DNA from: Apus apus
Lineage: Eukaryota; Chordata; Aves; Apodiformes; Apodidae
NCBI RefSeq assembly: GCF_020740795.1
Contig: NC_067296.1
Span: forward strand, 7,417,001-7,481,000
DNA: 64,000 nucleotides
Reading direction: 5' to 3'
A program made the translations under genes and the position numbers. This document shows positions 45,840-59,780 of this stretch, piece after piece (position 1 is the stretch's first letter; each line of letters begins with the position of its first letter). The notes below the pieces were generated by a model that had not been told where the DNA came from, searched no databases, and saw nothing but the letters and a program-made list of their open reading frames with translations.

Positions 45840-48800
45840 CTGCAAAGCAAGATACAAACATAAGTGAGAGTGAATTCTGGCTAATGAAGGAGTGTTCAGT
45901 GTCCTTGGTTCCCAGGGAGGGCAGCTCTGCAACCTGCTCCTGGCACTGTGCTACAACCAAGCCAGCAGTCCCCAGCCCCACCACTGTGGGCAGTGGCTTC
46001 ATCACCCAACGTTCAGCCCTGACCAAACAGCTGGGATGGGGCCCAGAACAGGATCAGCCTGGTAATCTCACTTGATTACCCTTTCTTCAATTACAGATAT
46101 TCCTGATTAGCATTAGCCTTTGGACCTAAATGTTCTTTGCATGTCTGGGCCATGTGCAACAGCAAGTCTGGACATGGGGTCCAGCTGCTGGAGCTGGAGG
46201 CTTCATGTCCTGCAAAGCCCTCCCCCTCCTCCAGGCTTGCCCCATCCTTCCTGTGGCTCCACCTGTCCCCAAGTCCACAACAGCAGAGACTTGGTCCAAA
46301 CTCTGTTTGCAACATGAACAAGATCTCATGTGCCACCCCAGAGGTGTATTAATTGCCTCTACTGTGAGACGTGCCCTGTTTGTGCTGAGAAGGACCCATC
46401 CCGACAAGGGGACTTGCAACAAGCTGTCAGTCAAACCACAGCCCAGGAGACCCCACAGCTGGGGACAGGAAGGAATTGTCACCCTGATCACCACTGTTCC
46501 TGGCTGGGACCTTCCTTCTCCCACTGTAACTGAATCTGATCCATGCTGCCTGAGGTGCAGGTGTTGAAGAACTTGAGAGGGAACATGTCTATGAACAACA
46601 ACCACGATGAAAAAGTGGTGAAAAGTCACTGCCTTTCTCAAGTTGCCTGACTCAATGATTGACTTTTATCAGCCTAATTAGTTTCCCTGTTATTTCATGC
46701 AGCTGAGCCAAAGGTTCCCAAGTCCTCAGGAAGCTAACAGGGGGTAGCAGAGCAGAACAGCAGACATGTCTCAGTATCTTCACTCCTTTCACTGATAACA
46801 AATAAATAGAAAAATATTTTCTTCAGGTGAAGGAAAAAAAAAAGAGGTGGTGAGAGAAACTTATGGTTTGATTGTACATTCCAGTAGTTGTTAGCTGGCT
46901 TGCTGGGCTGTTTAGTGCATCCTTTATTCCTGCCTCCTTCCCAAAGCTCCCTACCTGCTTCAATTTGCTTTTCTTAGCAAACACACTTGACAGGGTGCCT
47001 TGCTTTTCACCCCTCCCACCCTCTCCCTGTGCATCTTGCCTGGCCATGGAGCAGAGAACCAAGCCCTGGCAGCAAGACTCAAGGACAGCAGGTGCTGCTC
47101 ATGAGAAGGTTATGAGAAGTTACAGGAACCTCCGCCCACTCAGTTGGGGTTCCTGGCTGCTCTGGGCAGAGCACAAGCTCCCTGTCCATGTCCACACCAC
47201 AGAACTACCAGGGCACGCAAGGCTGGAGACTGAGCAACAATGGGCCAAGACCCACCCTGAGCTCTGCTTTGAAGGAAAAGGGTTTAGGTAGGAAATTGTC
47301 CCAGGTAATATTACCTTGGGAAGCTGCACAGCATTCCTCAGCCTGCACTGGATAGCCAGGGAAGCAGTTCACTGCCTGGTCTCTTTGCACTTGCATCACA
47401 CTAAAAACATCCTAAAGTAACTCAGTTTGCTCAGCAAGCCACCTGCTTGTGGGCTTCACTTACAAGTTTATGTTGAAGGTGACTGTCCCCTCACCGTGTC
47501 CTCAGCATGGCTGAGGGCACCTGTGGGTCTGGGAAGCTCCTCCCTGCCTGCCCAGTTGAGGCACTGGGATGAGCAGCCAAGGGGGCTTTTCCCATTTGCT
47601 GCCTGGGAGCTTGGGGAACCAAACTGATAGGAAACCTGAGCAGAGCCTGAGAGGCCCAGACAGCACACACTGCTTGGCTGCAGAGACTGCAGGGGAAGGA
47701 GGGAGGAGGATTTGCTACATATTCTTCAGCTTCTAAGTTTCCCTTTAGAACTTCTTGAGAAAATGACCCTTCCTTTCCCCTTAACCACAGATAAAAAATG
47801 TGCAGAGCTCCCACATTTTGGATACATGAAGATGTGAGCCTATGCTTTTGGGATCAATGCACACACCAACAGTCCAGCTCTGGCTGGGGCAGCAAGTTAC
47901 ACCACTTGTCCATACAAGGACTCTCAGCATTTCTTGTTGCTCCAACCATCCCTACACTCATCAGGCTGCAGCTTCTGGTGATGAGAGCCCTGCAAGCTCA
48001 AGACCCAGCCAATGGGTCAGAGTGCTGGAGTGATGTCCCAGGCTTCAGAGCAGTACCCAGGAATGGGACTGGGAGTCCCTCACCCTGGGTGCAAAGTTTG
48101 TGGAGAGGAGAGTGAATCCAGCAGGAGACAAGACTGAGGTGCTGGACACTGGTAGCCCCCCTTGTACTATGGGTGGGCAGGAGGACATAGTGCTGGTGGT
48201 GAAAGGCTGCTGGGTTCATCTCCTCCACAGAGCATCCTGGATGCTAAATGCTTCATAGCACAGTGAAAATAATTTCTCTTACTCTCCTGTTGCTCTTTGG
48301 AGGGTAAAGAGAGTCCATGGTACAGGGACATGTGATTTATACCTCCCTGTACAAGACAGAGTGATTCTGGCCATGCCAATGTCGTCCTTCATTAACCTAA
48401 GTGGAAACAACCTTTACTTAGGGCTGAGCAAATAATTCCTGAAACTCTCATAATGCACAGTTCTCCCCTAGGCCATATTTCATTCTTCCTCAAGAGCCTT
48501 TGGAAGCAGACATGCACTCCACTTCTCCAAGATGCTTCAGCAAAGCATATGAGTATTAAAAACAAGGAGCCTGGGAAAAAGGAGGGACTGTGGTCACACA
48601 GCTGCACTGGTGACAAGACAGGGCAAGGCCCCACATAAACAGCCTGGAAGGAATTGTCCCTGCTCCTCAGCCTGCACACACACAGGCAGCAAAGGAAGGA
48701 GAGAACTGGCAAAGCTCACAGGACTTTTATTTCCTTCAGATCCCTGGCATGTCTCCATCCTGCAATACATCAGGGGAACTACAAGTGTCTCTGTGAGATC

Positions 48801-50599
48801 AAGCTGGCAAAAAGTAACAACAATGCAGGGGAGAGGAACCTCTATTTCTGACAAATTACTTGGGATAGACCTTATTTTTATGGTTGTGTTTGAGCTATTT
48901 GTGAAGCACACACACCTCATTGTAAAACAGAAAATGATACAAATGCATCTCCTGCACTGATAGATACACTGATGTCATTGATGTGGACAATAAATCAGCT
49001 TTATAGAAATACAGAGAGCCATTATTTTTGTGCCTGAACATAAATCACAAACTAGATCCTGTAAATTCAGTGTAGTTATGTGCAGTGTACAGGCAAGTGA
49101 AGCTGGGATCAGTACAAAAACTATTGCAAAAATCTCAGATTTTCCTTTGCTGCCTTCACTAGGGGCTCATAAAGTCTTTCCCCCCAAGATGGTTTAGAAG
49201 ATGGTGTAGCTTGTCAGAGCTCCTTTGTGAGGAGGATGCTGAGACCTCTTCACACCTGGCCCTAGGAGGTGCTTACGTGGTCTTTGCCCTTGTGGAAACA
49301 AGACAGGGAGTAACTTGCTTCCCCGACAATTCAAACCTGTTCTGGTTCTGCTTGTCTGCTGCACACCTGCCCAAAGGCCTCCCCCTCTCTGAGCTGCTCC
49401 CTCAGGTAAGCGTGTGACTGGGGGAAGGTTGCACAAGCCTCTCCCTCTGCTGCCACCTTTAGTGGAAGGTCACAAGCTGCAGAACCATCAGTGCAGGTAC
49501 TAAACACATTCACGCACATTTCTGACAGAAACAGCTGCTGGAGTTTTCCTCCAACTCTAAAACAGTTCAGAAACATGAGTATGCTCAATCAAGACTAAAC
49601 CTGTAACTGCTCTGGGAGAGACTTCAGGTAAGAATGTCTCCATCAGGGGCTACCCAGCAGGCACAACATAGCCCTTTAAAATCAAACTGCTTGGCTATGT
49701 AGTCTTTGGGCACACAAAGCTGCTGTTGAATTTGATTTAAGCTCCATTGCTCAGACTGTTCTGAGAAGAGACAGACTGTGAAAGCTCCTTTCCCCTCAAT
49801 CTAATCAGACCTCAAAATGAAATGAAGTTTTCCAAGCATCTGCCGCCACAGGTACGTTACCAGGAAACCCTCATATTCTGCATCCCAGACCCTGTGCTTG
49901 TGCTGACAGGAAGAATCAAACCTAAACCTACATCCCACGTCCATACCTGGCACCTGGAAAGACACTGGCACAGCAGGACTGGCCTGGTCACATGCACTCT
50001 GTCTACCTGAAAAAGCAGATGGTTTATTTTGTAAGATTGTCAGTTTTGCCCTTTTTCTCTCCAGACTTGGACAGTTGCTTTCCTTCAAGCAGATAAAAAA
50101 AAAAAAAAAAAGTCAGAGCCTTTCTTGGAGAAGAGGAAACCTGATGAGCCTGAAAACTCAGCTGACCTCCAGTCTCTTTCAATAGTAAATAGCAGGAATC
50201 GATTTCTGCAATTCCTAGCAGAGGGGAAGCTTAGACACTGCTGCCTGCCTAGCAGATACAGCAAGCCTTAAAAAGTCATAGAAGAGCAAAGACCATTTCT
50301 GGGTGACTGCTCAGCATGGGAAGGACAAGGCAGCCCTCAGTCCCCTACTCAAAATCTACTTTGTAGGTTGCAGAGTTTTCCTGTGTCAGGGCTGCCCATC
50401 CCCACCGGGCACAGACAGACAAACCCACTCTCTGCCTCCCCGTTAGCCTCCCAGGACTCCTACAAGCCCCTCGGAGAGGGCTGCGAGCCCAGGCAGTGCA
50501 CACCCCAGAGCTCTCGGTGCGATGTGTCACACCCCCCTAGTCCCCAAGGCTGCCCAGCCCAGCCTGGCACTGCCAGTCCCCTCTCCCCACCCCAGGACA
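45840..50599. other. region upstream of the opsin start, probably 5' UTR intron
   Basis: No coding exon is recognised on either strand. If the CpG island at about 50.6-51.1 kb is the opsin promoter, this is the first intron. An A16-type run lies near 50095-50110 and a T/G-rich stretch near 45150-45170. Confidence 0.4.
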
Positions 50600-51110
50600 C
50601 TCACTGCCCCGCTGCTGTGCTCCATCCCCCCCGGGGAACGTCTCTCTCACAGCCCCTGGGACACAGCCAGTGTCCTGCCCCGGGGGACACCCACCAGGAC
50701 CGTGTGTCCCACACACACACACACGCGGGGATGCTGGGGTCACTGCGTGTCCCCCGGGGTTTGCCAGCACCTCCCCCTGACCCGGGCCCCTCTCACCTTT
50801 CCCGGCGCAGCCCCGCTCCCTTCTCCGCAGCCACAGACTCGCCGGGGCTCCCGCAGCAGCTCCGCGGCGGGAGGCGGCCCCGCTCAGCACCGCGGCCGCG
50901 GACAGCTCCGCTCCGCTCCGCGCGCGGGCAGGGCCAGGGGCTGCACCCCCCGGCCGCCCCTGCTGCCCACCGGGCTTCTCAGCCCCGCACCCCCCTTTCC
51001 CCAGCCCCCCTGACCGCCCTCGGAGCCGCTGTTTGCCCAGCGAGAGCAACTGAGGCACGGGGAGAGCGGTTTAAAGCAGCAGCCCGTGGGCTCGGCATTC
51101 CCAGGTTGGC
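50600..51110. promoter_or_regulatory. CpG island, candidate opsin promoter
   Basis: A sharply GC- and CpG-rich block in otherwise moderate sequence, densest at about 50800-51030. The GC bias opens a long frame on each strand (315 codons +, 173 codons -) with no recognisable protein, so I do not call a CDS. On the minus strand a good donor (AAAG/GTGAGA) ends a putative exon at 50797 and another (GAG/GTGAGTG) at 51201. Either could supply the 5' UTR exon that the opsin's acceptor-abutting ATG requires. A rightward gene cannot be excluded. Confidence 0.6.
50710..50724 (+). repeat. (CA)7 microsatellite
   Basis: An uninterrupted CA run inside the CpG island. Confidence 0.85.
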
Positions 51111-51126
51111 TCTTCCCTCCCCTCGG

Positions 51127-51170
51127 CCATCCATCCATCCATCCATCCATCCATCCATCCATCCATCCAT
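51127..51170 (+). repeat. (CCAT)11 microsatellite
   Basis: Eleven uninterrupted CCAT units (TGGA on the other strand) at the right shoulder of the CpG island. It is likely polymorphic in length. Confidence 0.95.
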
Positions 51171-51201
51171 CCTCTCCTCTCAGGCTGGCGATTCACTCAC
51201 C

Positions 51202-54200
51202 TCTCCCTGCAGGTCTGTCTGGCCATGCTGCACGACCCCATGCTGGGCTGTGAGGGGCTCCAGGGACATGTTGGGAGTGACACAGGAGATGAGGAGGTGG
51301 GGGTGGCTGTGCTGAGCCTGCTGCCAATCGGAGCCGGGTTTTGTTCTCCACTCAGATCATTTGACCTGTCTCTGCTTGGCAAAACACCAGTCACAACCAT
51401 CACTTAGCCATAGGTTTTGTTAATCCTCCCCACACCAAAAGCTTCCCTTTGGTTGCCAGTTAGAAGTGGGAAAAATATTAAAAAAACCCACTAGTGCTCC
51501 TTTTTAGAGGTCTAAATATTGCCAGGACAGCTGGTCAGCTTGGACTTGGGTGCTTGAACTTCCTTCTAGAAAGGAACCCCAGAGCTGGAGAAAAAGACAG
51601 CAATAGCACAGCAGTAGCCTCATGTACTCTACGTGCTTTGGAGCCTTCATGAGAAACATTTATGGACCAAACAGCTATGTAAATAGATACATACTGGGAT
51701 TACTATAAACAGAAAGAGAGTTGTTGTTTGTGTTCCAGAAACACAAAGGCCTCAGCCAAGTTTGAGGCCCCATTGTGCAGTCCCCTCCACAGAGTTATCT
51801 CAAAGAGCCCAACATCCACCAAGGAATGGGCCCCATTTTCTCCCTTCCACCCAGGATGGGCCCAAGACACGACACTCAATGACACACCAGGGGACACAGA
51901 GTCCTTGCCGGAGTCACAAGGTCCAACAGGAGCAGCAGCAGTTTCCACTCCACACTGCACACAGGGACTGCAAATAGTCACTAAACTTTGTGGGCACGTT
52001 TGCACAACTGCATTATTTTTTGAGTATGGTTTCCTTGGGAAACAGACCTACACCTCAGCCTGTCTTTCCTCAGCAACACTGCTCCTCCCCAGTGGCACTT
52101 CATTCATCAGCCATTCTCACCCAGAGGAGATGGCTAATCAGAAGGTTTTTATTTCTCTTTGGTCACCTCCTGACAAGACCTACTCAAAGTCAATCTTGAG
52201 ACTCTTAAGTACTAAGTTTTGTTCCCAATCCATTTGAGCCCATTTGCACCAGCTGAGGTGGCTTTGCACAGCAGATCCTGCTGGTCTAAGGTCTCAATTC
52301 CAGCTATGCCTCCAAATGAGACCAGGGTTTAACTCTCTAAATGCTTGTTTCATCCTGTTCTCCTGTCAAGAACAGCTTCCCTGTTGGAAGATACTTTCTC
52401 TAGATGCTTTTGAAAGCCTGTGCTAATCAAATCAAGCAAGTCTTGAAATGTAATTCAACATCTAGGCTTTTAAGCATATAAATGCAGAATGTGCAACACA
52501 ATTGCCAAAAACTGAGGGGTGTGGCAGTGAGCACAGGGAAACAAGAACTCCCATGCTCACCAAGGAAGCAGGAGGACCTTGCAGGACCTCCCCTTGAACA
52601 ACACCAGCCTCCAGACCCAGGTGCAAGTGTTCCTGACTTCACCTTTGAAATGAAGCTTATGGGCTCTTTTTCTTACAAAGAACTTGAAAATGAAAACAAA
52701 TAGAAACAAATTCCTGTGGCTCTTCAAAATGGGTATCTGAGTTCTCCTTCAGCCAAGGGAAGCTGGTAGGGAAAGAAAATGCACATGCAAGCATATGTGT
52801 ACACATGCTACATCTTCCTGTCCAGAAGAACCCAGGAAGTCATGTCACAGCCAAAGAACAACACTGCTCACCTCCTACAGCTTTCCAACAGCTCTACACA
52901 TGGTGACAGAAAAAACGATTAAAGTTGCCTTGTTTTGCAGCTGCACCAAGGAAATGTTCTACTCCCTGCTGCTGGCTCAGGCTTTCAGCCCTCCAGGGCA
53001 GGTTGCTGCTTCCCCTGCATGCTGCTCAGCTCTCCTGCTCCCCAGCTGGCCTGGCCAGGCTACAGGTATCACTTTTGCACCAGGTGAAGAAGGGACAGTG
53101 CAGCCCAGCTGCTCCCCATCAGAGGTGCTCTGCAGTGCCATGTCCTTGCCCAACCTCAGCTTAGCATTTCTGCACTCCAGATGGTGAGAAGTAACATGAA
53201 ACTTGTACCCCTCTGCCTTTCAGAAACTATCAGATACAAGACCCTTTCCTAGGAGCACCCCATTCAAATGCTGGCAGCACAACTCTGATGGTGTTGGGGA
53301 CAAGGAGGAGATGAGACTTTGGGAACCATTAGTCTGGCTGAGTTTGGACTTCCTTCCATGTGACTCTGCCCCTGTGCTGGAGGACACAGACTGCAATAAT
53401 TTGCAAGCATTCTAGTGCATTCAGGCACCTAAACTACATAACTGTGCACTTGATTTGTCTGTGTGAACACGACAACCTTTTCCATGCAAACTGGAACAGG
53501 TGTCTGAGAGACCATCCAGCTACAGCATCACTAGAAGAAAATTCCAGCAAAATATGTAATACATTCTCATTGCTACATCTAATTATGAGGAAGAGTAAAT
53601 CACCATGAAAAAGTTATGAGTTTATACTCTGTTTGACAGATAACTGACAATCAGACTGAGACCTGTCTTCCATCTTTGGATGCTGCTATATATAAAAAGA
53701 CCCTACTCGCATTTGTGAAGTAGAATAATGTTTCTGGAGTTATTGTGAAGTCCTATTAATCCACTAAATCTTTAAATATTTACACAAACTTGAGCCAAAA
53801 ATTAAAACTTCATCAAGTATATTTTCTTAAACTGAAGACCAATAAGACTCTGCATTACCTAACTAGATTTTGCTAAAGCAGCTGGACAGATGTTTATAAC
53901 AGTGCTTTGTGAAACATCTGGTACTAATCTAACTAAAGAATTTTTAATTATCCATTATTATCCTCAACAAAAGTCCAGACCACCTGCCATGACCACAGAA
54001 AGGTCTGACTAAACCAGGGTCCCTAAGAAGACAGCATGAACTACACACTCTGCCCCTAAAATTCAAAATATATTGAATATATTGAATATGAAGATATTCT
54101 TCATATCTTGCTCTTCCTCTATCAAAACCCTTGCACACAAAGTAAGAAAGAGTCACTGTCATGCAGGGATGATGCCTTCAACCAGACCTGAGGTACATCC

Positions 54201-57200
54201 CAACTGAGCAATCCTGGGCTTCACCTTCAGTGCTTCCAGTGAGCACCTCACAGCAATTCTCCAGGCTCAGCCTACAGCTCAGCCCAGGCTCAGGAGGCCC
54301 CAGGTGCCTCCTTGGGTCAATGCTGCTGGTGAGCACCAACATCCACCATGCAGTGGCCATCCCTTCTCCCAGCCCATGTCCCCTGGCAAGGTGGTGACAG
54401 GTCTGAGTGAGCTCCCATATGGTCTGTGCTCAGAGAATGAATGAAACAGCCCTTCCAGACCATGACAGTCACTTTAATGACCAAGGCTGAGATTTTGGCT
54501 TCTGCCTTTTGAGCAGAAAGCTCTGTGGATGTGCTACATGCATCCAGAAGCTGCCTCAGCTAAATAAAAATGCTATGAGGCTCTTCCTTGTTACTGATCC
54601 ATTCCCAAGGCAGTAAGTGCCAGTTTTATAGCACAGCCCTCCTACGTTTCCCAAACTGCTCCTGGTTCTTCACATATATGTACCTATTTTGCTTTTAAGT
54701 GAAGGGGTGATGCAGTTCAGATTGCCATTTAGGATTTTTAAAGCACTGAAATTCTTTAATATGAATAGCTTCTTAATATGCTGAACATTGATGTCAGAAG
54801 TGATAACTGTGCATATGCACCACTTGCACATGCCACAGCAGCAGTGGCACATGTAAATGTCCAGTGCAACATTTCATTTCCACTCCAATAACTTCTAGGA
54901 ATAAAGTATTACAGAAACCTCTCGGATGAGAAGACCCTCACCACCAAACCAAAAGAGATTAAATTCTACCACACTTGAACCATTTCATTGCAAAGTTGGA
55001 TGTTTCAGCTCAAAGAAGGTTTATAATGAAACATGAGGCTGAGATTGGAGGGGCTGAGGCACAGGAGCATGTTCCTTTCTGCAGACTCTGCTGCAGTGAC
55101 ATTCCTGTTGGGCAGAGGAACAGAGCAGACAGCCATGGATGGGATTGCCTGAAACCACTGCAATGAGATTTTCCACATCTTTCAATGTATGTCCTTGGTA
55201 ACTCAGAGCAGGGATTAACTGGACCACAGTGGGCAATGCCCTGTGACTCTGTGCTGCCGGCAAGAGATTTGCTTCCAGCATTAAGACTCTCAGTTTCCTT
55301 GATCACCTCTGGTTGCCTCAGTTTCCCTTTCAGGAGAAGTGGATTGAAGGAATGTTGAGAGGCATAATTTAAATTTGCAAGATCACCAGCTAAGGACCTG
55401 TTCTGAATGCTTAATTATTTATCATAATCTAAACAGAAAATCAGCTCGTGACACGCAAATTAAAACTGAACCATTAGAGGAGCCTGCAAGAGAAGTGATG
55501 TTTAAGCTTTTTCATTAGGTAGCAGTGACAGATACAGATTGGGCACATGTTCCATAGCATGAACATGAAGCCCAGCTGCAGTCTGAGGCATATCAAAGCC
55601 TGGAAGAACCACAGTCATTTGTATGCAAATGACAGAGTTGTCCACAGAAACATGAATCAATGACAGGACACGTGTGCAGAGGTTTGGAAGCACATTGCTC
55701 AATCTCCTACAAAGGGGATGGGAATATTTTTCTCTCTTGTACAACCAGTTTGTCTCTGCTGAATAAAGCAGCACATACTGCAAATTGCTCCCATCAATAA
55801 CCAAGCCAGGAGTGGCAAAAATAAAGTGACAGGCAGCAGGGATCCAGGGCTCAAGCAGCAAAACAGGTCTGAGGATACTGTGCTCCAGGAATATTGCTCC
55901 ATTGAAACTATTCATGACAGAGAGAGGCTTGAATAATCACTTCGTGCTGTCCAGAGAAGGTGGAGACTCTGGGGGTGGCCTTGCCCTTCACAGTGTTTCA
56001 GACAGGAGTCCTTTCCACCATCCCCAAGCAGGAGAGCTGCAGTGTAGTGGGATGCAGAGGTGAAATCAGAGTTATTGTGCCTCACGGTCACTCACCTGTG
56101 AAGAAGGAGCTCAGGGAGGCAGAGCCAATGGTTGCAGGAGCAGGCAGCCCAGGCACATCAGAAGGAGGTGGAAATTCCAACTCCTGTGTGAAAGGGGACA
56201 GAGTCAAGAATGTGAAAGCAGCCAGAAATAGCACAGCCCTGTTAGAGGGTCTTTATGCCAGGAGAGGGGAGGTCACAAGGAACACGAGTCAGCCAGCTGT
56301 GCTGCCCCACCAAACGCTGCTGAGTCCTGCTTTGTCAGGGAGCTGAAAGGGGCCTCGTCCTTCAGTCCAATGAAAAATTAGTCTGTGGGTGTATTAATGG
56401 GACAAGGGAGTGCAGAGACAATTGGGAGGAAAATATCTCAATGCTCACCTGGATTAATGACTCAGAGAACTGTCCAAACAGCTGTGTCCGATACCAAGGA
56501 TATCTGCAGGCAGCAAAGAGCTCTGTACCAGTTGCAAACACTATCTCCACCGTGCAGGCAGCGCTGGCAGCTGGAGGAAGGGGGGTTCCCTAAGAGACAG
56601 CTCTAGTTTGAGCATGAGGGGCAGCAACCAAACAGCCATGGATGGGGTAGGAAGGCCTTGGTGTGCAGATGGGCACACTTAACCTTCTTTTCCAGTCACG
56701 CAGAGAGCACAACCCTGTGCAATATCAGAACAAAAGGGTGACTCTGGTGTGACACCCTCACTAGGGATTCACTTCTGCCCTGGCTTGGTGTTCTCCATAC
56801 TAGCCACCAGCACAACTGCAGCCCAAATCTGTTTGAGCTAACAAAAGATTCAGGTGGGAGCTAGAGGAAACAGTAATCCTCAGGAGGACACACTCCTTTG
56901 TTGGCAGTTTGTATGAGCAAAAAAGGCCATGTGAGACTGAACAAGCCATTCTAAAGAATAATTTGCCTTCTCACATACTGTTCCTGTGGTGCAACCAAAG
57001 CAATTGCCTGTATTCATCAAAGCCAAGGAAAAGGTGTTGGCAGTGAGCTAACAACCCACCCACTGCAAGACAGCTGGCTTAGGCCACTGAAAGCCCCTGC
57101 TCCTAGATGCCTCTTCCATGGCATCCTTAAAACATCCTGTCTCAAAGGACAGTAAAAAGTTAATTGTATTTCAAGGCACAGAAGTCCACAGAGATGGTGG

Positions 57201-59639
57201 GAACACTGACCACCAGCCAAAGCCAAACTGCCAACAAAAGCCAAGGTGGCATCTTCATGTATAAACCTACACACAAGAAAACCATTGTCTTGACACTGAT
57301 TTTCCTTATAATTCCTAGAATTAGAGGATGCACACCATCAGGTTACCACTAATATTTATCACCTCCAAAGAACTACAGCATAAACCCTTTTTCCAGCATT
57401 CCTCAGCCTCTTCTGGGAACTCACTCCTGACTTCCAGATTAGTTGCTGTCATCTCACTAGGCCTCTGCTTCCTCGCTTGCAAACAGCACTAGTAGTATTT
57501 ACTTTGCACAGAGTCTGGTCAGAGATCCTGCCTATTACTTGCCTGTGCATGGCTCTGAAATCTGCATGCAATGAGCTTTCCAGCACACCAGTCACATTTA
57601 CTCCTCTGCTGTCTCCCAGGTACACTCTGTATCTCCTAATCCTACCCATCAGTCTGCTGGGCCTCGCCGTGTCAAGTGCCTTACAGATGTCTGTGTCCAC
57701 CTCTTCCTGCGCACAACTCCACTCAGAACATCACCACCTGAAAGAGGAGAGGGAGATGAAACCCTGCTACATTTGTCTGACGAGATTCAGCCACTCTGGC
57801 TGACTTTTACCAGCTCCTATTTCTCACACCACTTTGTGCTCTCATCTCATTTCATCATCACTAGATCCTTACCTAGCTCGACTGAGGTCAGACTCACTGG
57901 CCAATGACTTCCTGAGTACACCCGTGCTGAAGAGGCAGCATCTTTGTCAGCAGGTTAGGGATGGATTTGAAGGGTAACATTTTATGAGAAACAACCCTAG
58001 GTGATGGCATTCTTTTAAGGCAGATCTATGCTACAAGACACACATGCTGTTGCCCAACTTCCTACCATCTGTACACCAAACTTTCAGCTTTATGTTAAAT
58101 AGACGTTAATCCATGCTTGTATATTTTGATGGAGGCATGAGATAACACATATGTTGCTCTTAAGATTTCCCCCCCATTTGTGCTTGTGACTGTAATGGAA
58201 ATATATATTAAAATATATCTTTCTGTTCTTGTATTTGGCTTTTCAATGCCACCCACAATTCCCAGTGCCTGCATATTCTGGCTTCTCACATCCCACTTGT
58301 CCTCTGTGCTTCGAATACTGCTTGCTGCTTGAAGTCCAGCTGGCCAGACTTTAACCCTCAACTTTCAAGATCTTCTCCCAGGATCTCTCTAAATCAGCCC
58401 CATTCAGCTCCACAGCCCCACACAGAACACTGCAAAGCATCCTCAGGAGCACTCCAGGGGCTGGATCCCACCCCATGTAAGCACTGCCAGGAGGAAACAG
58501 CGAGCACAATAACCATGGTGCTCTGTCCCCACCTTCCCTGCCATGGATGGGCTCATTTCACCCCTTGACACAGTTTCTCAGCAGTCAAATTTTAGTGAAG
58601 AGACTGAATCAGAGGACAGAGGGGCAAACATCTGTGGAGACAGAGCTGAAGGTCCAATGCTCGAAGTCAAGAGTTAACTTGTGCCTTGTGGGGTTACTTT
58701 CCTAGGATCAGGTAACAGCCTGGAAAGCAAAGAGTAAAAGCTCCAAATATAAGCAGGCAGCACTCAGACCAGCCAAGAACCATCTGCAGAGACTGTAGCA
58801 ATCCTGGTCACAAGAGGGAATACCTGACAGTCTTCTTTAAACATCAGTAGAGAGAAAACTCTTCATAGCAACTATGAGGGCTGAGCTGTGGGGATGGTGC
58901 AAAGGGTCTCTGTGTTTCATTAAGTTATCTCAAAGATAACAGATGTGCTGAGATCAAAGAGCACTCACTAGCTCAGCCATTCCTTCTCTCCTTCGACTGT
59001 GGCTCTCCTTTATGACACGTACCTGTCTGCTCCTCCCAAAAAAAACCTGAGAAGATTGGCACTTTTAGGTTCCTATGATACACTGAACACATTAGGCCCA
59101 TGAGCTGCATTTTCTGCAGGATGTCTGCAAGTGTGCAGGCAGATCCATGTCTCATATCTGCATTGCAAAGTGGAACTAGTGCTCCCAGCACTGGGAGACC
59201 AGTGCTTGCCTCCTGGCCTTTAACACACACAGGAGCAGAATCCCACTGGCACTGAGGTGCATTGATGCCAAGAATTTGAGTTTGGTCCAAGAAAGCAAAA
59301 ATTTATGATTTTAAAATTCTCTCAGGTCTGTTGCTTCACTCAACTATTCTCCAAGGCTCTCTGCTTCATTAACGACTCCAAATGCTGATTTTCTCAACAC
59401 CCTTAGCTCTCCCAGAAGTCACCAAGGGAGCATGAGTCTCAGTTGCACAAGGACACAGTAGATTGGGCATTAGTTTGCAAAGACCACGTGGCCATATGAC
59501 AAAACAAACATATCCCAACATAGGCAAATGGAAGTGCATGGAGATCTGTGTGCTGTGGCTTTGTAAAAGGTTCCACATGTGGTAAGTGACCTGAAAAGAA
59601 ATGTATCCTCTGTAGTGGTGAATAAGGCTTCATCCTTCA
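51202..59639. other. long intergenic stretch, no gene seen
   Basis: Frames are short and overlapping, and none has a recognised domain or paired splice sites. A 108-codon + frame and an 83-codon - frame overlap at about 57.45-57.80 kb without a recognisable product. A short palindrome lies at 54086-54106. Confidence 0.4.
54071..54106. repeat. AT-rich tandem unit and hairpin
   Basis: TATTGAATA units repeat from about 54071 to 54089. They run into a perfect hairpin, ATATGAAGA / TAT / TCTTCATAT (9-bp arms, 54086-54106). Confidence 0.7.
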
Positions 59640-59780
59640 TTGGAGTCTTCATCCCTGGACACATTCAAGACCCTCCTGGATGTGTTCTGTGTAATCTGCT
59701 CTAGGGGATCCTGCTCTAGCAGAGGGGTTGGACTAGATGATCTCCAGAGGTCCCTTCCAACCCTGACCATTCCGAGATCC
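59640..59780 (+). mobile_element. CR1 LINE 3' end, plus strand
   Basis: The canonical tail words are well preserved: 'caagaccctcctggatg', 'gaggggttggactagatgat' and 'ctccagaggtcccttccaac', followed by a decayed terminal repeat. It is severely 5'-truncated, as is usual. Confidence 0.88.

Noticed and set aside
50368..51315. 315-codon + strand open frame (and the 173-codon - frame inside it)
   Set aside because: The frame lies in a CpG island, where few stop codons arise by chance. The translation is Pro/Ser/Arg-rich with no domain, and it reads through the CCAT microsatellite.
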